A stretch of 38,794 nucleotides of DNA, taken from IMG/VR virus record IMGVR_UViG_3300032213_001192, positions 1 to 38,794 of that record; one strand, given 5' to 3'. Positions 8,405-18,196 of this stretch are shown in pieces; within the stretch, counting starts at the first letter, position 1, and every line of letters begins with the position of its first letter. Made by a program: the position numbers and the translations under genes. The notes under the pieces are model-generated. The model had not been told where the DNA came from, made no database searches, and saw only the letters and a list, made by a program, of their open reading frames with translations. This stretch comes from a virus.

Positions 8405-11400
8405 ATGCCTTCCCAATTTGTTACCCGCCCCGACGGCACAGTCGAGCACGTGCGGACGGGAGGTAAGGCCATAGATCCGGCCAGCGTCCAGAAGACTGAC
8501 AACTCGCCACGCATGGTGCCTGGCGTCTTTGGGGACCTGCAAGCAGCAGGACTCTCTGGACTGGTGTCTGCTGGTCAGACACTGATGAAGACTGGCGACA
8601 TCGGCAAAGCGATCGGCGCTTATTACACGGGCGGCGCACAAGACATCAGCAAGAACGCATCACCGACGACCAGGCTGATTGTTGCTCCGGCCCGGAACCT
8701 GGCCCAAAGCGCACTCGGCAACATGCCGGCCGACGTCGTCAGCGAAAAGATGGGTCGCCCCCGCAAGGTTGGAGCCCCAGACGCCAAGTTGCTTGGTGTG
8801 GCACCAGCATTGCCAAAGATCCAATACCAGAACCCAACGGAAGAGTTGCTGGGTGGATTCGTCCAAGGAGCCATGGGCTTTTTCTTGGCGTCCAGGGGCC
8901 TAAAGGGAGCCAGCGGTGCAGCTATGCGTGTGCCTGCGGTTGCAGGTGCGGCCAAGGCGGTACAGCCGTTGACCCAAGCCGCCAAGGCCGTGGGCTCTTT
9001 TGCTAAAGGGGCACCTGGTGTCACCGGTGTCGCAGCAAGGACCGCGATTGGCGCCGGCTCCATCGTTGCCCAAGGTGCTGCGCCTGGCTTCATCGTCGAT
9101 TACGCGGGCTTTGACGCAGGCTCGACGCTGACGGATCAGGTCTTGACCTGGGTCGAGAAGCAGCGCGGCACGCCGATCCACGCCCCATTGCTCGACCTGG
9201 TGCGCTCTGCGCCTGGCGACACTGCTGCCGATGCACGGTGGAAGTCTGGCGTCGAAGGCATGTTCTTCGTTGGCCCAGCAGCAAGTGCAACCATCGAAGG
9301 CCTCGGCCGGGTGGCCAAGTCAATCATCAACTTGGCCAACGCTCGCCAAGCCAGCAGGGGTGCTGACCCCAACATCCCGCCTGAACCGCCGGCATCTGGG
9401 CAAACAGTCGACGTCACCGCTGCTCCCGTCGGTCCCAACGCCAAGGTCGCCACTGCGCCCAACGCTGGTCCTGGCGTCACCCAGGCCGCACCCAAGAGCA
9501 AGCCTTCTGCACCTGACGTCGCCAAGGCGTACATGGACATGCGGCCCCGGACGCCGCTGTGGGAGAAGCAAGGCGTTGAGACCCAGGGTCGTCTTGATGA
9601 CCCCCGGGCCGATGTGCAGGCCGCAACCAAGGACTTCGTCGAAGCAACGACGCTTGCCGACACTGCAGTGGCCCGGGCATCCAGCACGGTGCCCGATGAA
9701 GCTGGCCCGGTGGCAACGGTGGATCGCGGCAACGCCATGCCGAGCTATTCCCAGGTGCGGGAAACGCCTGTCGCTGAAATCGACACCGATCCCACCCGAC
9801 TGCAGTTCAAAGCCGCCGGCCAGGGCAAAGGCAAACGTGGCGTCTCCGGGTCCCTGAAGGACGCAAAGTCCTATGACCCGTTGTTCGGCAAGATCGTCAG
9901 CGTCTGGCGTGACCCAGAAACCGGGCGCCTACTGGTCGTCAATGGTCACAACCGCCTGGACCTGGCCCGTCGTTCTGGCGTCAAGAGCATCTTGACCTGG
10001 GAGATCGATGCCCCCAATGCCGACATGGCTCGGGCCATTGGCGCAATGGAAAACATTGCCGAAGGCCAGGGCACAGCCTGGGACGCCGCCAAGATCATGC
10101 GCGACATGGGCATCGACGGCGAGGAGATGGCCCGTCGCAACATCGACGTCACCAAAGGTGTGGCAGAAAAAGGTGTGGCCCTGTCCCGCCTGCCGCAAGA
10201 GATCTTTGAGCAAGGCGCCACCGGCAAGTTGAGCCTGGAGAAAGCTGTGGCCCTGGGCAGCGTGAAGCTCGACGACGTCGTGGTTCGGGACGTGGCAGCT
10301 GCTGCAGCGAAGGGCAACTGGTCGGCCGACAAGATCATGCAGGCCATGCAGGAGGCCAAGTTTGCCCAGACAGCTGAGGCCACCGGCGGTGGTGTGCTGC
10401 CCGGGTTCGAGTCGATGTTCAGGACCAGCAACTTCGAGCAGCTGCTGGACATCAGGACCGAGGCCTTCAAGGCCCTGCGGGAAGAGATGGTTGCGTTGAC
10501 GTCCGTGGCCCGGGAAGGTCGCCGCGGGATCCTCGAGGCTGCTGGCAATGTCGTCGACGTCGCCGGGTCACAAGCTGCAAGGGGCCAGGCGGCTATCGCT
10601 GTTGAGATCTTCGACCGGGTCACCGGGTACACCGGGCCAGTGCGGGACCTGCTGAATGAAATGGCGGGCCAGGTGAACGCCAAGCGCTCGGCCAAGGCCA
10701 TCGTCACCGAGAACCTTGAGCGGCTCCGGGCTGCGATTGAAGCGGAAGGTGGCAAGCCACGGCTGCCGCTTGAGCAACCACCGGCTCAAGCCGTGGCCCC
10801 GAGTGTCCCAAGTGCGGGAACTCCGCCACCTGCGGACGTAGGCCAAAGACTCCAGACCGCAAAGCTGTACCTCTCCGGCGATCCGGCCGAGGGAATTCAG
10901 GTCAACACCGAGGGAGGTCGGTCATTGTTCTTGGAGCACCCCTCCGCAGGGGCAAAGGGCTCCATTGGGGTGTCGGCCAAGCAAGAGGAGCAAGCAGCGC
11001 GCAGCGCCCTCGAGGCGGCCGGAGTCACGCCAGAGGAAGCCAAGGCTTACTGGACGTCCAAGGTCAATGCACTTGAGCCACCCGCGGCCCCACGCACAGC
11101 AGTCCAGCCCATGGGCAACGTGGCTGCTGCCGCCATTGAGCCACCTGCCGCTGCCGCCTTCACGGACCCCCTGTCGGCCGAGAACCTGGCGGACGCCCGC
11201 TTGACCCTGGGCCTGCCCGGCACCGCCAATCTCGAGGCCATCACCAAGGCAGCCCGGGAGCAGGGTTACGACGGCATCGAGTGGACCGGCACTGCCGGCA
11301 CCCCCGGCGGCAAAGGTGGTCGGATCGACCTGCGGTCCGACATGGAGTCGCGGAGCCAGCTGCCGCTGGGCGAACAACCCCTCGCCGGAATGCCGGCCAA

Positions 11401-14400
11401 GTGGCTCGTCCCCGAGGACGTGGCAAATGAGACCAAGGCCCTGGTCACTGACGTCGTCCGACGAGTTGTCGGCGATGACATTGCCCTCAGGTTCTACGAC
11501 AGCATTGTCATCAAGAAAGGGACCAAGGCCCACGGCACGGCAGACAAAAACGTAGAGATCGGCGGTTCCTACAACCCCTATGCCAACTCTGGCTTTGGCG
11601 GCCGTGGCGAAGTGTTCATGGACCCGATCGCAGAAGCGATCAGTTTCACCCGGATGCGGCTGAAGGTCACAGCAACCAAAAAACACTTCAAGGACTTGCT
11701 GAACTATCGGGCCGACAAGCTGGAGACCGCGTTCCATGAAGCCTTCCATGCCGTCCAGCAGCGGTACCTGACCTTGAAGGAAATCAATGTCATGAACTCC
11801 GGCATTGCCAAGGCCCGCCTTTGGTTCGCTGATTCAAATGCAGCCCGCAGGGGGCGCATCATCGAGCGAGCCAAGGAACTTGGCAAAAAGCCAGAGTTCC
11901 AAATGCCATCTGAGACCCAGGCCCAAGGCTTTGAGGTCTACGGCCCTGCCATGGAAGCTGGTGTCTCGCCCGCTGCCGCGTTGCTTGGGTTCCCCATCGA
12001 GGACCTGAAGGCTCTGTACTCCGTCAAGGGCCTGACTGGTTCCCGTTGGGCCGACGGCATCCTGAAGGGCGTTGTCGCCGCCACCAACGTCATCAACAAG
12101 TTGATCGACACCGTCGAGAAGATCGGCAACGCAGCCCAGTTCAGGGGCTGGACGTCGATCGAGGATCTCTATCGCAAGGCGTACACCGGCAAATTGCGGC
12201 TCAGGGGCAAGGCGTTCGGTATGCAGCCAGCATTTGGCCCGCTTGAGCGATACGACCCAGGCGTCGAACCGAGCCTGGCCCTCAAGACACCGGAGCAGCT
12301 TGACACCATGGCGGCCGAACAACTGATGCGCGGCATCGCGTTACTTGAGCAACGGGGTGAATACGACTTGGCCAAGAGCTGGCGCGACGCATTGGCGGCC
12401 GATCAGGCCAGCAACACAGAGGTTGGTCGCATCAACGGTGAGCAAGCATCGGAAGTGCCACCACCCCGGAAACCGGTGGAGCCTGGCCCCGGCCCCGAGA
12501 ACAGCGACGACTGGGTGCGTCGGTTCGCCCAGCAACTTGGGATGACCAAGGAGCAGCTGTTGAGCGGAGAGCTCACCTACGACGACCTGCTGGCCAACAG
12601 CTTCCAGAAGACCCAGAGCCCCTCCGGCCAAACGATCTACACCGCCACCAAGGAGAACCTGGTCGACGGTTACAACGCCATGTCACGGGTGCTGCCTGAT
12701 CGCGAAGGACTCTCTGGCATTCCGTCGTTCACCCGGGAGGAGGTCCGGGCCCTCAGCCAAGACTGGTTGTCGCGTCACGGCGAAGACGGCGAAGCAATCA
12801 TGCGGGGCTTGACCCCCTTGATCGCTGGCTTTGAGGAGTACCAGTTGGGTGCCTTGAACCGTGCCATGTGGCTGGCCGACAAGAAGCAGGTCGAGGCCTC
12901 GATGGAAGCTGCCATGTGGCTGAACTCGGCCAGCGTCGAGGGCCTGAACCAGTCCGAACGGCTGGCCAGGTTGATCACTGCGGCCGAGTCGGCTCGGGCC
13001 ACCCATGAGGCCGTGATGCGTGTCACCAGGCCCTGGGGTCAGCTGGGCGTCGAGATGCAGGTGCCCCGCAACTACGACGCACCACCAGCCACACAGGTCG
13101 CTGAGGAGGCTGCTGCTGTGCCTGCTGCCGAGACCATCGACATCGAGGAAGCCATCACCAAGGAGCTCGAGATTGAAGGGGCCCGCCCGATCGAGGAGAC
13201 CATCACCGGCAAGATCGACGAAGAACTGGTGGACGCTGCCAACGGTGGCGAGATCACGCCTAAGGCTCAGGCCGCGGCCGACGCATTGGCCCAGGCCCTG
13301 GTCAGCGCCGGCGCCGAGCCCGCCATGCGCAACAGGTGGTGGCGTCGTTTTGATGATCCGGCCCTGCAAAACATGGGCCCCAACGGGTTGCTGATGCTGC
13401 GGGTCAACAACCTGATCAGCAGTGGCGTCACTGCAACCACCAACCTGGGCAACGGGTTGCTGAACCTGGCCCGGTTCCCACTGCAACAAGCAGGTGGCGC
13501 CTTGGCCCAGGGCGAGATGAAGCGCGCCATGTACTCGATGATGATGTTCCAGCAGTATTGGATGAATCTGAGCAACGCCATGCGCGTCGCCGGTCACTCC
13601 TTGAAGGCTGGCCGGTCGCTGATGAACATGGACGTCAGCAGCCTCGACTGGTTGGACCGTGTCGCTCAACGTGACGCCCAAGGCGAATTGCTGTCCGGGC
13701 CAGATGCGCCGACGGGCTGGACCATCAACACGGTCAACATGAGCCAAGACATGGCCCAACGCCCCATCGGCCAAGCCATCAACAAGCTGTGGCAGATCGC
13801 CGGCACAGGTGCCAGCCGCCTGGCCATCGGCATTGACACCTTCAACTCCACGCTCGCTGGGTACGCCTACGAGCACGTGCGTCACCTGCCCCGGGGCATG
13901 GAGCTGGCGACGGAGCGTGGCATGAAGGAGTTCAGCTCAGAGGCTTGGAAGTTTGCGCAGCAATACGCAGATGCCAGGACCCAGGAAACGATGAAGTCAG
14001 CGGTGATCGATGGCAAGAACCTGGCCGACGTGGCCATGGAGAGCCCCCAAGCCCAGAACTTCATGAACGCCATCAACTTCACCGACAACGTGTGGGCTGA
14101 GCTTGAGACCAGAACCCTGTCGCAAGGTATCAGCATTGGCCAAACCAAGGGGCTAAGTGGCAACGAGTTGCAGGACTTTGCCCAGCGGTACGTCGAGGAA
14201 GGCCAGATGCAGCACCGCTTGGCCAACTTTGCCCTTAATCACCGGAACCTGGCCTTTGGTCGCATTGGTTCGCTGCCCGGCGAGGCAATGCAAACGCTTT
14301 CCAACGCTCGGGGGATTGGTCCGATCTTCAAGTTTCTTCAGCCGTTCCAGCGAGTGCCGTCGAACATCATCAAGTCCGCCATGCGCAACACGCCTGCCGC

Positions 14401-15691
14401 GATCTTCGTCGACACGTGGTGGCGGGACATCACCAGCGAGGACGCCTTTACCCGGGACCTGGCTGTGGGCGAGGTGGCGATTGGGTCCGCAGCACTGTCG
14501 CTCGTCGCCATGGCTTCGGGCCTTGGGTACATGAGGTTCAACGGTGGCGGCCCGATCGACCCTGCCGCCAAGGAGAAATGGACGACCATCGAGAAACGCA
14601 TGCCGTATTCGGTGCAGGTCTGGAACGACGCCGAGGGGGCCTGGTCTGTGCCGACCTCCATGCGGGCCCTTGAGCCATTTGCCACCCTCTTTGGGGCCAT
14701 CGGCGATTACACCGACATCGCCAACTCCCTGTCGACCGAGAGCCGCAACCGCTTGGGGTCAAGCCTGGTGTTGACCTTGGCCCAAATGTCGGCCATGGGG
14801 ATGCTTGGCAAGAGTTATTTCCAGGGCTTCAACGAGTTGTACCAAGCGGCCTTTGACCCGGGCCAAATCATTACCGGACCTTCGCAACGCAATCGGCTTT
14901 CTCGGCTTATGTCCAGGATCGTGGCCAGCATGGTGCCGTACAGCTCTGCTCTGCGGGCCGCACGACGTGAGACAGATCCCGTCAGCCGCACCGTGGACCC
15001 AAGCGACATTGGTGGCCTCATGGGCTTCTTCCAGGAGACCCTGGACGAGGTGCGCAACGCTGTGCCCGGGTGGTCGAACAACCTGCCGGCACGTCGTGAC
15101 TGGATCAACGGGGCCCCGATCCTGACCCAGGGCATCTTGGGTGCAGAGATCATCCCAGCTGACATGCCGTGGCTCCAGGCTGCCATGCAGTTCACCCCAT
15201 TCGCTGCGTTCCAGCAGGGCCGGGAGACCCTGGGCCCCGTCCACGAAGAGATGGGCCTGCTGTCTGGCAAGGGCACCAACTTCTCCGGGCCACGGGCCGC
15301 TGACTTCGGACCGGAGATGCGCTTGACCCCGAGCGAGCTCGAGGACTACGTCATGCGCTTTGCCACCGTCAAGGACGAGTACGGCCTGACATTCGAGCAG
15401 ACAGCCACCAAATTGATTGAATCGGCCCAGTACCAGTCCTGGCCTGTTGAAGGGCCATCAAGCCGCGACGTCAGTCTCCGTGCCGCTGCAATTCAGACCG
15501 AGATCCAACGGTTCAAGAAGTTGGCCAAGGAGGACTTCAAGGTCAGCACGGCCAAGGGCCAACTGATTGCCGCCGAAGAGGCTGCTGCTGAAGCCCGAAA
15601 GGCTGAAAAAACCTACATTCAACGGTACGGTATGGACAACAGTCCGCAGCCTGCGCAACTCGGCGCACCTTGGTCCCCAACCCCCCGCTAA
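8405..15691 (+). CDS. Giant internal virion protein D, gp16-position, polyvalent-type
   Basis: The 2,428-residue protein takes nearly one fifth of the genome (T7 gp16 has 1,318). Residues about 150-310 are Ala/Gly-rich and partly hydrophobic. Residues about 445-620 look ParB-like (LLVVNGHNRLDLARRSG at 509-525). Near 950-960 AREQGYDGIEW resembles a motif seen in ADP-ribosyltransferase-like parts of large polyvalent proteins (weak). HEAFH at 1111-1115 fits the HExxH zinc site of a metallopeptidase-like domain. The C-terminal third contains NNLISSGVTATTNLGNGLLN and, near 1975, FLQPFQRVPSNIIK, patterns common in giant ejected phage proteins. No transglycosylase was seen at the N-terminus. It is presumably packed in the capsid core and delivered with the DNA. 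The ATG lies in CGCTAAGCCATGCC, identical to the gp12 start. Confidence 0.85.
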   Translation: MPSQFVTRPDGTVEHVRTGGKAIDPASVQKTDNSPRMVPGVFGDLQAAGLSGLVSAGQTLMKTGDIGKAIGAYYTGGAQDISKNASPTTRLIVAPARNLAQSALGNMPADVVSEKMGRPRKVGAPDAKLLGVAPALPKIQYQNPTEELLGGFVQGAMGFFLASRGLKGASGAAMRVPAVAGAAKAVQPLTQAAKAVGSFAKGAPGVTGVAARTAIGAGSIVAQGAAPGFIVDYAGFDAGSTLTDQVLTWVEKQRGTPIHAPLLDLVRSAPGDTAADARWKSGVEGMFFVGPAASATIEGLGRVAKSIINLANARQASRGADPNIPPEPPASGQTVDVTAAPVGPNAKVATAPNAGPGVTQAAPKSKPSAPDVAKAYMDMRPRTPLWEKQGVETQGRLDDPRADVQAATKDFVEATTLADTAVARASSTVPDEAGPVATVDRGNAMPSYSQVRETPVAEIDTDPTRLQFKAAGQGKGKRGVSGSLKDAKSYDPLFGKIVSVWRDPETGRLLVVNGHNRLDLARRSGVKSILTWEIDAPNADMARAIGAMENIAEGQGTAWDAAKIMRDMGIDGEEMARRNIDVTKGVAEKGVALSRLPQEIFEQGATGKLSLEKAVALGSVKLDDVVVRDVAAAAAKGNWSADKIMQAMQEAKFAQTAEATGGGVLPGFESMFRTSNFEQLLDIRTEAFKALREEMVALTSVAREGRRGILEAAGNVVDVAGSQAARGQAAIAVEIFDRVTGYTGPVRDLLNEMAGQVNAKRSAKAIVTENLERLRAAIEAEGGKPRLPLEQPPAQAVAPSVPSAGTPPPADVGQRLQTAKLYLSGDPAEGIQVNTEGGRSLFLEHPSAGAKGSIGVSAKQEEQAARSALEAAGVTPEEAKAYWTSKVNALEPPAAPRTAVQPMGNVAAAAIEPPAAAAFTDPLSAENLADARLTLGLPGTANLEAITKAAREQGYDGIEWTGTAGTPGGKGGRIDLRSDMESRSQLPLGEQPLAGMPAKWLVPEDVANETKALVTDVVRRVVGDDIALRFYDSIVIKKGTKAHGTADKNVEIGGSYNPYANSGFGGRGEVFMDPIAEAISFTRMRLKVTATKKHFKDLLNYRADKLETAFHEAFHAVQQRYLTLKEINVMNSGIAKARLWFADSNAARRGRIIERAKELGKKPEFQMPSETQAQGFEVYGPAMEAGVSPAAALLGFPIEDLKALYSVKGLTGSRWADGILKGVVAATNVINKLIDTVEKIGNAAQFRGWTSIEDLYRKAYTGKLRLRGKAFGMQPAFGPLERYDPGVEPSLALKTPEQLDTMAAEQLMRGIALLEQRGEYDLAKSWRDALAADQASNTEVGRINGEQASEVPPPRKPVEPGPGPENSDDWVRRFAQQLGMTKEQLLSGELTYDDLLANSFQKTQSPSGQTIYTATKENLVDGYNAMSRVLPDREGLSGIPSFTREEVRALSQDWLSRHGEDGEAIMRGLTPLIAGFEEYQLGALNRAMWLADKKQVEASMEAAMWLNSASVEGLNQSERLARLITAAESARATHEAVMRVTRPWGQLGVEMQVPRNYDAPPATQVAEEAAAVPAAETIDIEEAITKELEIEGARPIEETITGKIDEELVDAANGGEITPKAQAAADALAQALVSAGAEPAMRNRWWRRFDDPALQNMGPNGLLMLRVNNLISSGVTATTNLGNGLLNLARFPLQQAGGALAQGEMKRAMYSMMMFQQYWMNLSNAMRVAGHSLKAGRSLMNMDVSSLDWLDRVAQRDAQGELLSGPDAPTGWTINTVNMSQDMAQRPIGQAINKLWQIAGTGASRLAIGIDTFNSTLAGYAYEHVRHLPRGMELATERGMKEFSSEAWKFAQQYADARTQETMKSAVIDGKNLADVAMESPQAQNFMNAINFTDNVWAELETRTLSQGISIGQTKGLSGNELQDFAQRYVEEGQMQHRLANFALNHRNLAFGRIGSLPGEAMQTLSNARGIGPIFKFLQPFQRVPSNIIKSAMRNTPAAIFVDTWWRDITSEDAFTRDLAVGEVAIGSAALSLVAMASGLGYMRFNGGGPIDPAAKEKWTTIEKRMPYSVQVWNDAEGAWSVPTSMRALEPFATLFGAIGDYTDIANSLSTESRNRLGSSLVLTLAQMSAMGMLGKSYFQGFNELYQAAFDPGQIITGPSQRNRLSRLMSRIVASMVPYSSALRAARRETDPVSRTVDPSDIGGLMGFFQETLDEVRNAVPGWSNNLPARRDWINGAPILTQGILGAEIIPADMPWLQAAMQFTPFAAFQQGRETLGPVHEEMGLLSGKGTNFSGPRAADFGPEMRLTPSELEDYVMRFATVKDEYGLTFEQTATKLIESAQYQSWPVEGPSSRDVSLRAAAIQTEIQRFKKLAKEDFKVSTAKGQLIAAEEAAAEARKAEKTYIQRYGMDNSPQPAQLGAPWSPTPR

Positions 15692-15697
15692 CCGCTG

Positions 15698-17494
15698 ATG
15701 GCTTACTCCTACACCACGTACACGGGCAACGGGTCGACCACCCAGTTTGCGGTTCCATTTGGCTACATCCGCCGGGAACACGTGGCCGTCACGGTCGCTG
15801 GTTCTGCCGCCACGTTCACGTGGGTCAATGGCAGCTTGATTCAAATGGATGCGGCCCCCGCTAATGGTGCGGCGGTAGTGGTGTACCGAACGACACCGCT
15901 CTCTGCGCCTTTGGTTAATTTCTCCGATGGGTCGACTTTGGTCGCTGCTGACCTCGACACAAACGCAACGCAGTCCATCTACACCCAGCAAGAGCTCGAC
16001 GACAGTGTGGTCGACGGCTTGGCAAACGTAATCCCAAACGGGGACAAGGGAGACATTACGACGTCGGTCGGAGGCACGGTTTGGACGATTGACAATGGAG
16101 TCGTTACCAGCGCCAAGATCGCAGATGGCGCCATTGTTAATGCTGATGTCAACGCATCAGCGGCAATCGCAGCAACCAAGCTTGCATTTACGCCATCTGG
16201 CAGCATTGCAGCAACCACCGTTGAAGCGGCCATCCAAGAATTAGATACAGAAAAAGCTCCACTTGCATCGCCAAGTTTTACTGGTTCGCTTGGTAGTGCA
16301 GGCACAGTTCGGGTAGGCAGTACTACAGCAGCTACAAGCGTTGACGTTTCACTGCCAGCTGCAAGTGCAACCATTGGCAACGTACGCGTTGCTCCATCTA
16401 CTGCTGGGCAAGCGCGTTACCACTTGTTCAATGGTGGGGCAACTGCTGAATGGTTGTTTGGTCAAAAAACCAGCACGGATCACGCTTTTAAGTTGTCTAA
16501 GTCTGTTGCTGGATCTGAAACTGATTACATACAGGTGGGAACAGATGGTTCGGTTGTCTTGGCAGGACCCGTGACCATTCCCGCCGGCTCTTCTGGCACA
16601 CCAGCAATTAACTTTGCGGGCGATACCAACACCGGATTTTACCTGGCTGGCACCGACCAGCTAGGCATTGCCACAGGAGGCACCGGCAGGGTATTTGTAA
16701 ATGCAGATGGAAGCGTCGGAATCGGCTCGCCCAACACTGGAACCGATAGGCTTTTTGTCGAAGGTGGCAATGTACGGTTTTTTGCTGGAGGTTCAGGCAC
16801 CGCTTTAGAAATTGGAACCGGAGCAACCGGTAACCAATTTGCCATTATTGACTTAGTTGGTGACACGACTTATTCCGATTACGCTCTTAGGTTAATTCGA
16901 GACAACGGTGGTGCAAATAGTACCGCCAGCATCAGGCATCGAGGGACTGGCATTTTCAGCATAGTGGCAGAAGACGCTGGCAAGGTTGCCCTAGGCACAT
17001 CCAACACCGGCCGATTATTTGTTACAGACAATGGCATTGGAATTGGAACCAATGCCCCTGGCTATCAATTAGCGTTAGCTACCGATTCCGCTGGTAAGCC
17101 ATCAACTAATACTTGGACGATTGCTTCCGATGAACGGCTCAAGGAAAACATTGAACTGGCCAACCTTGATCTTTGCTACTTAGCCGTCAAAACAATTCCC
17201 TTGAAGCGTTACAAGTGGAAAGATGAAATCTATTCGGAAACCCAAGTACCAGATCGACACAAGCTTGGCTGGATTGCTCAAGATGTTCAAGCCGTTTTTC
17301 CAAAAGCCGTTAATGTTCATGATTTCAAATACAATCAAGTATTTGAAGATGACCAGTTAATCAGCGAAGATGTGATTCAAGATTGTCTTGACTTGAATGC
17401 CGACCAGCTTTACGCTGCTATGTATGGCGCAATGCAAAAACTAATTGCTAAAGTTGAAACGCTTGAAGCTGAAATAGAACTATTAAAAGTTTAA
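15698..17494 (+). CDS. Tail fibre with T7 gp17-type N-terminus and C-terminal S74 chaperone
   Basis: The fibre has 598 residues. Residues 1 to about 150 match the virion-attachment domain of T7 gp17 (SYTTYTGNGSTTQFAVPFGY ... FSDGSTLVAADLDTNATQSI). The middle is a low-complexity Gly/Thr/Ser beta stalk with GIGIGTNAPG-type repeats. From about residue 475 it is an intramolecular chaperone of the Peptidase_S74 family: SDERLKENIE with Ser477, Asp478 and Lys482, GWIAQDVQAVFP, and a C-terminal coiled coil. The chaperone normally trimerises the fibre and cleaves itself off. From about 16150 to the end the DNA is visibly AT-richer, with different codon choices from the N-terminal part, suggesting the receptor-binding end was acquired horizontally. 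Confidence 0.93.
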   Translation: MAYSYTTYTGNGSTTQFAVPFGYIRREHVAVTVAGSAATFTWVNGSLIQMDAAPANGAAVVVYRTTPLSAPLVNFSDGSTLVAADLDTNATQSIYTQQELDDSVVDGLANVIPNGDKGDITTSVGGTVWTIDNGVVTSAKIADGAIVNADVNASAAIAATKLAFTPSGSIAATTVEAAIQELDTEKAPLASPSFTGSLGSAGTVRVGSTTAATSVDVSLPAASATIGNVRVAPSTAGQARYHLFNGGATAEWLFGQKTSTDHAFKLSKSVAGSETDYIQVGTDGSVVLAGPVTIPAGSSGTPAINFAGDTNTGFYLAGTDQLGIATGGTGRVFVNADGSVGIGSPNTGTDRLFVEGGNVRFFAGGSGTALEIGTGATGNQFAIIDLVGDTTYSDYALRLIRDNGGANSTASIRHRGTGIFSIVAEDAGKVALGTSNTGRLFVTDNGIGIGTNAPGYQLALATDSAGKPSTNTWTIASDERLKENIELANLDLCYLAVKTIPLKRYKWKDEIYSETQVPDRHKLGWIAQDVQAVFPKAVNVHDFKYNQVFEDDQLISEDVIQDCLDLNADQLYAAMYGAMQKLIAKVETLEAEIELLKV

Positions 17495-17602
17495 AGCGCT
17501 GCTGAGGGTTTTGGCGAGATCAAAGCCGCTTTTGGGGCCTGATGGTAGGCAGGACCGTTAAGGTGGGTTGCAGCAAGCCGCTGTAAAGCAACAGCCCCAA
17601 CG

Positions 17603-17782
17603 ATGGACCCAGCAACCGTGATTGCCGTCTTAGGCCTTGGCGGGGCTGGCGTCTCAGCCCTTTGGAAGATTGCCGGGGGCCTGGGTCGATTTGAGGCCAA
17701 GACCACCACGATCCTGGGCGCGATGCAAATCATGCTTCAGGACCACGAAGAACGCCTTCGGGCCATTGAGCGCAAGTATTGA
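17603..17782 (+). CDS. Small membrane protein, candidate holin (59 aa)
   Basis: ATG 17603 opens a 59-residue reading frame with one hydrophobic segment near the N-terminus (TVIAVLGLGGAGVSALW, about residues 5-21), then a charged helix ending HEERLRAIERKY. One membrane segment plus a charged tail just after the tail fibre is the position of the T7 gp17.5 class II holin, so holin is a reasonable guess, but no family was recognised. Its TGA overlaps the TTG start of the next gene. The 108 bases between the fibre stop and this start show no gene. Confidence 0.6.
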   Translation: MDPATVIAVLGLGGAGVSALWKIAGGLGRFEAKTTTILGAMQIMLQDHEERLRAIERKY

Positions 17783-18027
17783 ACTCCATCGAACCCAGCC
17801 TCGAGCTTGAGCTCAGCGAGGAGCGAGTCCAGCGGACGTTGCTGGAGCTGTACCAAGACGAGGATTGGTCAGGCCTGCTGGCCACAGCAGAGCTGTTGAA
17901 CACTGCTTGGCACCACGAAGTGATGGTGACCCGATGGCTGGCCCGGGAGGCCACTGACAACCTGGATCGCAAGTGGCAAGCTAAGGGCAACAACCCCACC
18001 CAGCCGACCCATGAGCCGGATTCCTGA
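17779..18027 (+). CDS. Hypothetical protein, 82 aa
   Basis: The frame starts at TTG 17779, overlapping the previous stop (TTGA). The protein is helical and acidic at the start (SLELELSEERVQRTLLELY), with Trp-containing helices and a TRWLAREATDNLDRKW C-terminal part. No family was recognised. Its place after a candidate holin would suit a small terminase in T7, but a much better small terminase candidate lies at 23048-23296. The rare start and tight overlap suggest coupled translation. Confidence 0.6.
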   Translation: MNSIEPSLELELSEERVQRTLLELYQDEDWSGLLATAELLNTAWHHEVMVTRWLAREATDNLDRKWQAKGNNPTQPTHEPDS

Positions 18028-18196
18028 GTACGTGACCGTCGTAGTGGCCATCCATGGCGCTGCGTTGGCCATCGTGAACCTGACGCCCACCCCTCGCGAC
18101 AACGAGACCCTTAGCAAGTACACCAGAATGGCGGTCAAGCTGTACCGGGCCATCGAGATCCTGGCCGGCGTCGTCACCCCGCTCGTAAAACGATGA
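18011..18196 (+). CDS. Small membrane protein, 61 aa
   Basis: The protein begins MSRIPEYVTVVVAIHGAALAIVNLTPTP, giving one hydrophobic segment at about residues 7-24, then a Tyr/Lys-rich amphipathic stretch (LSKYTRMAVKLYRAIEIL). Short proteins with this IPEYVT..VAxHGxALAIVNLTPTP opening are familiar to me from marine and cyanobacterial phages, without a known role. It overlaps the preceding frame by 17 bases and the following one by ATGA. A second lysis-related membrane protein or holin partner is possible but unproven. Confidence 0.7.
   Translation: MSRIPEYVTVVVAIHGAALAIVNLTPTPRDNETLSKYTRMAVKLYRAIEILAGVVTPLVKR

Noticed and set aside
12683-13885. 400-residue minus-strand frame inside the giant virion protein gene
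   Set aside because: Antisense shadow with biased His/Val/Gly/Asp composition and no recognisable domain; the plus frame is continuous and conserved-looking.
15698-17494. Independent protease suggested by the S74 domain
   Set aside because: S74 is an intramolecular chaperone that cleaves its own fibre; not a separate enzyme.
17779-18027. Small terminase by T7 position
   Set aside because: The sequence lacks the LKDNGI core, which is present in the gene at 23048-23296.
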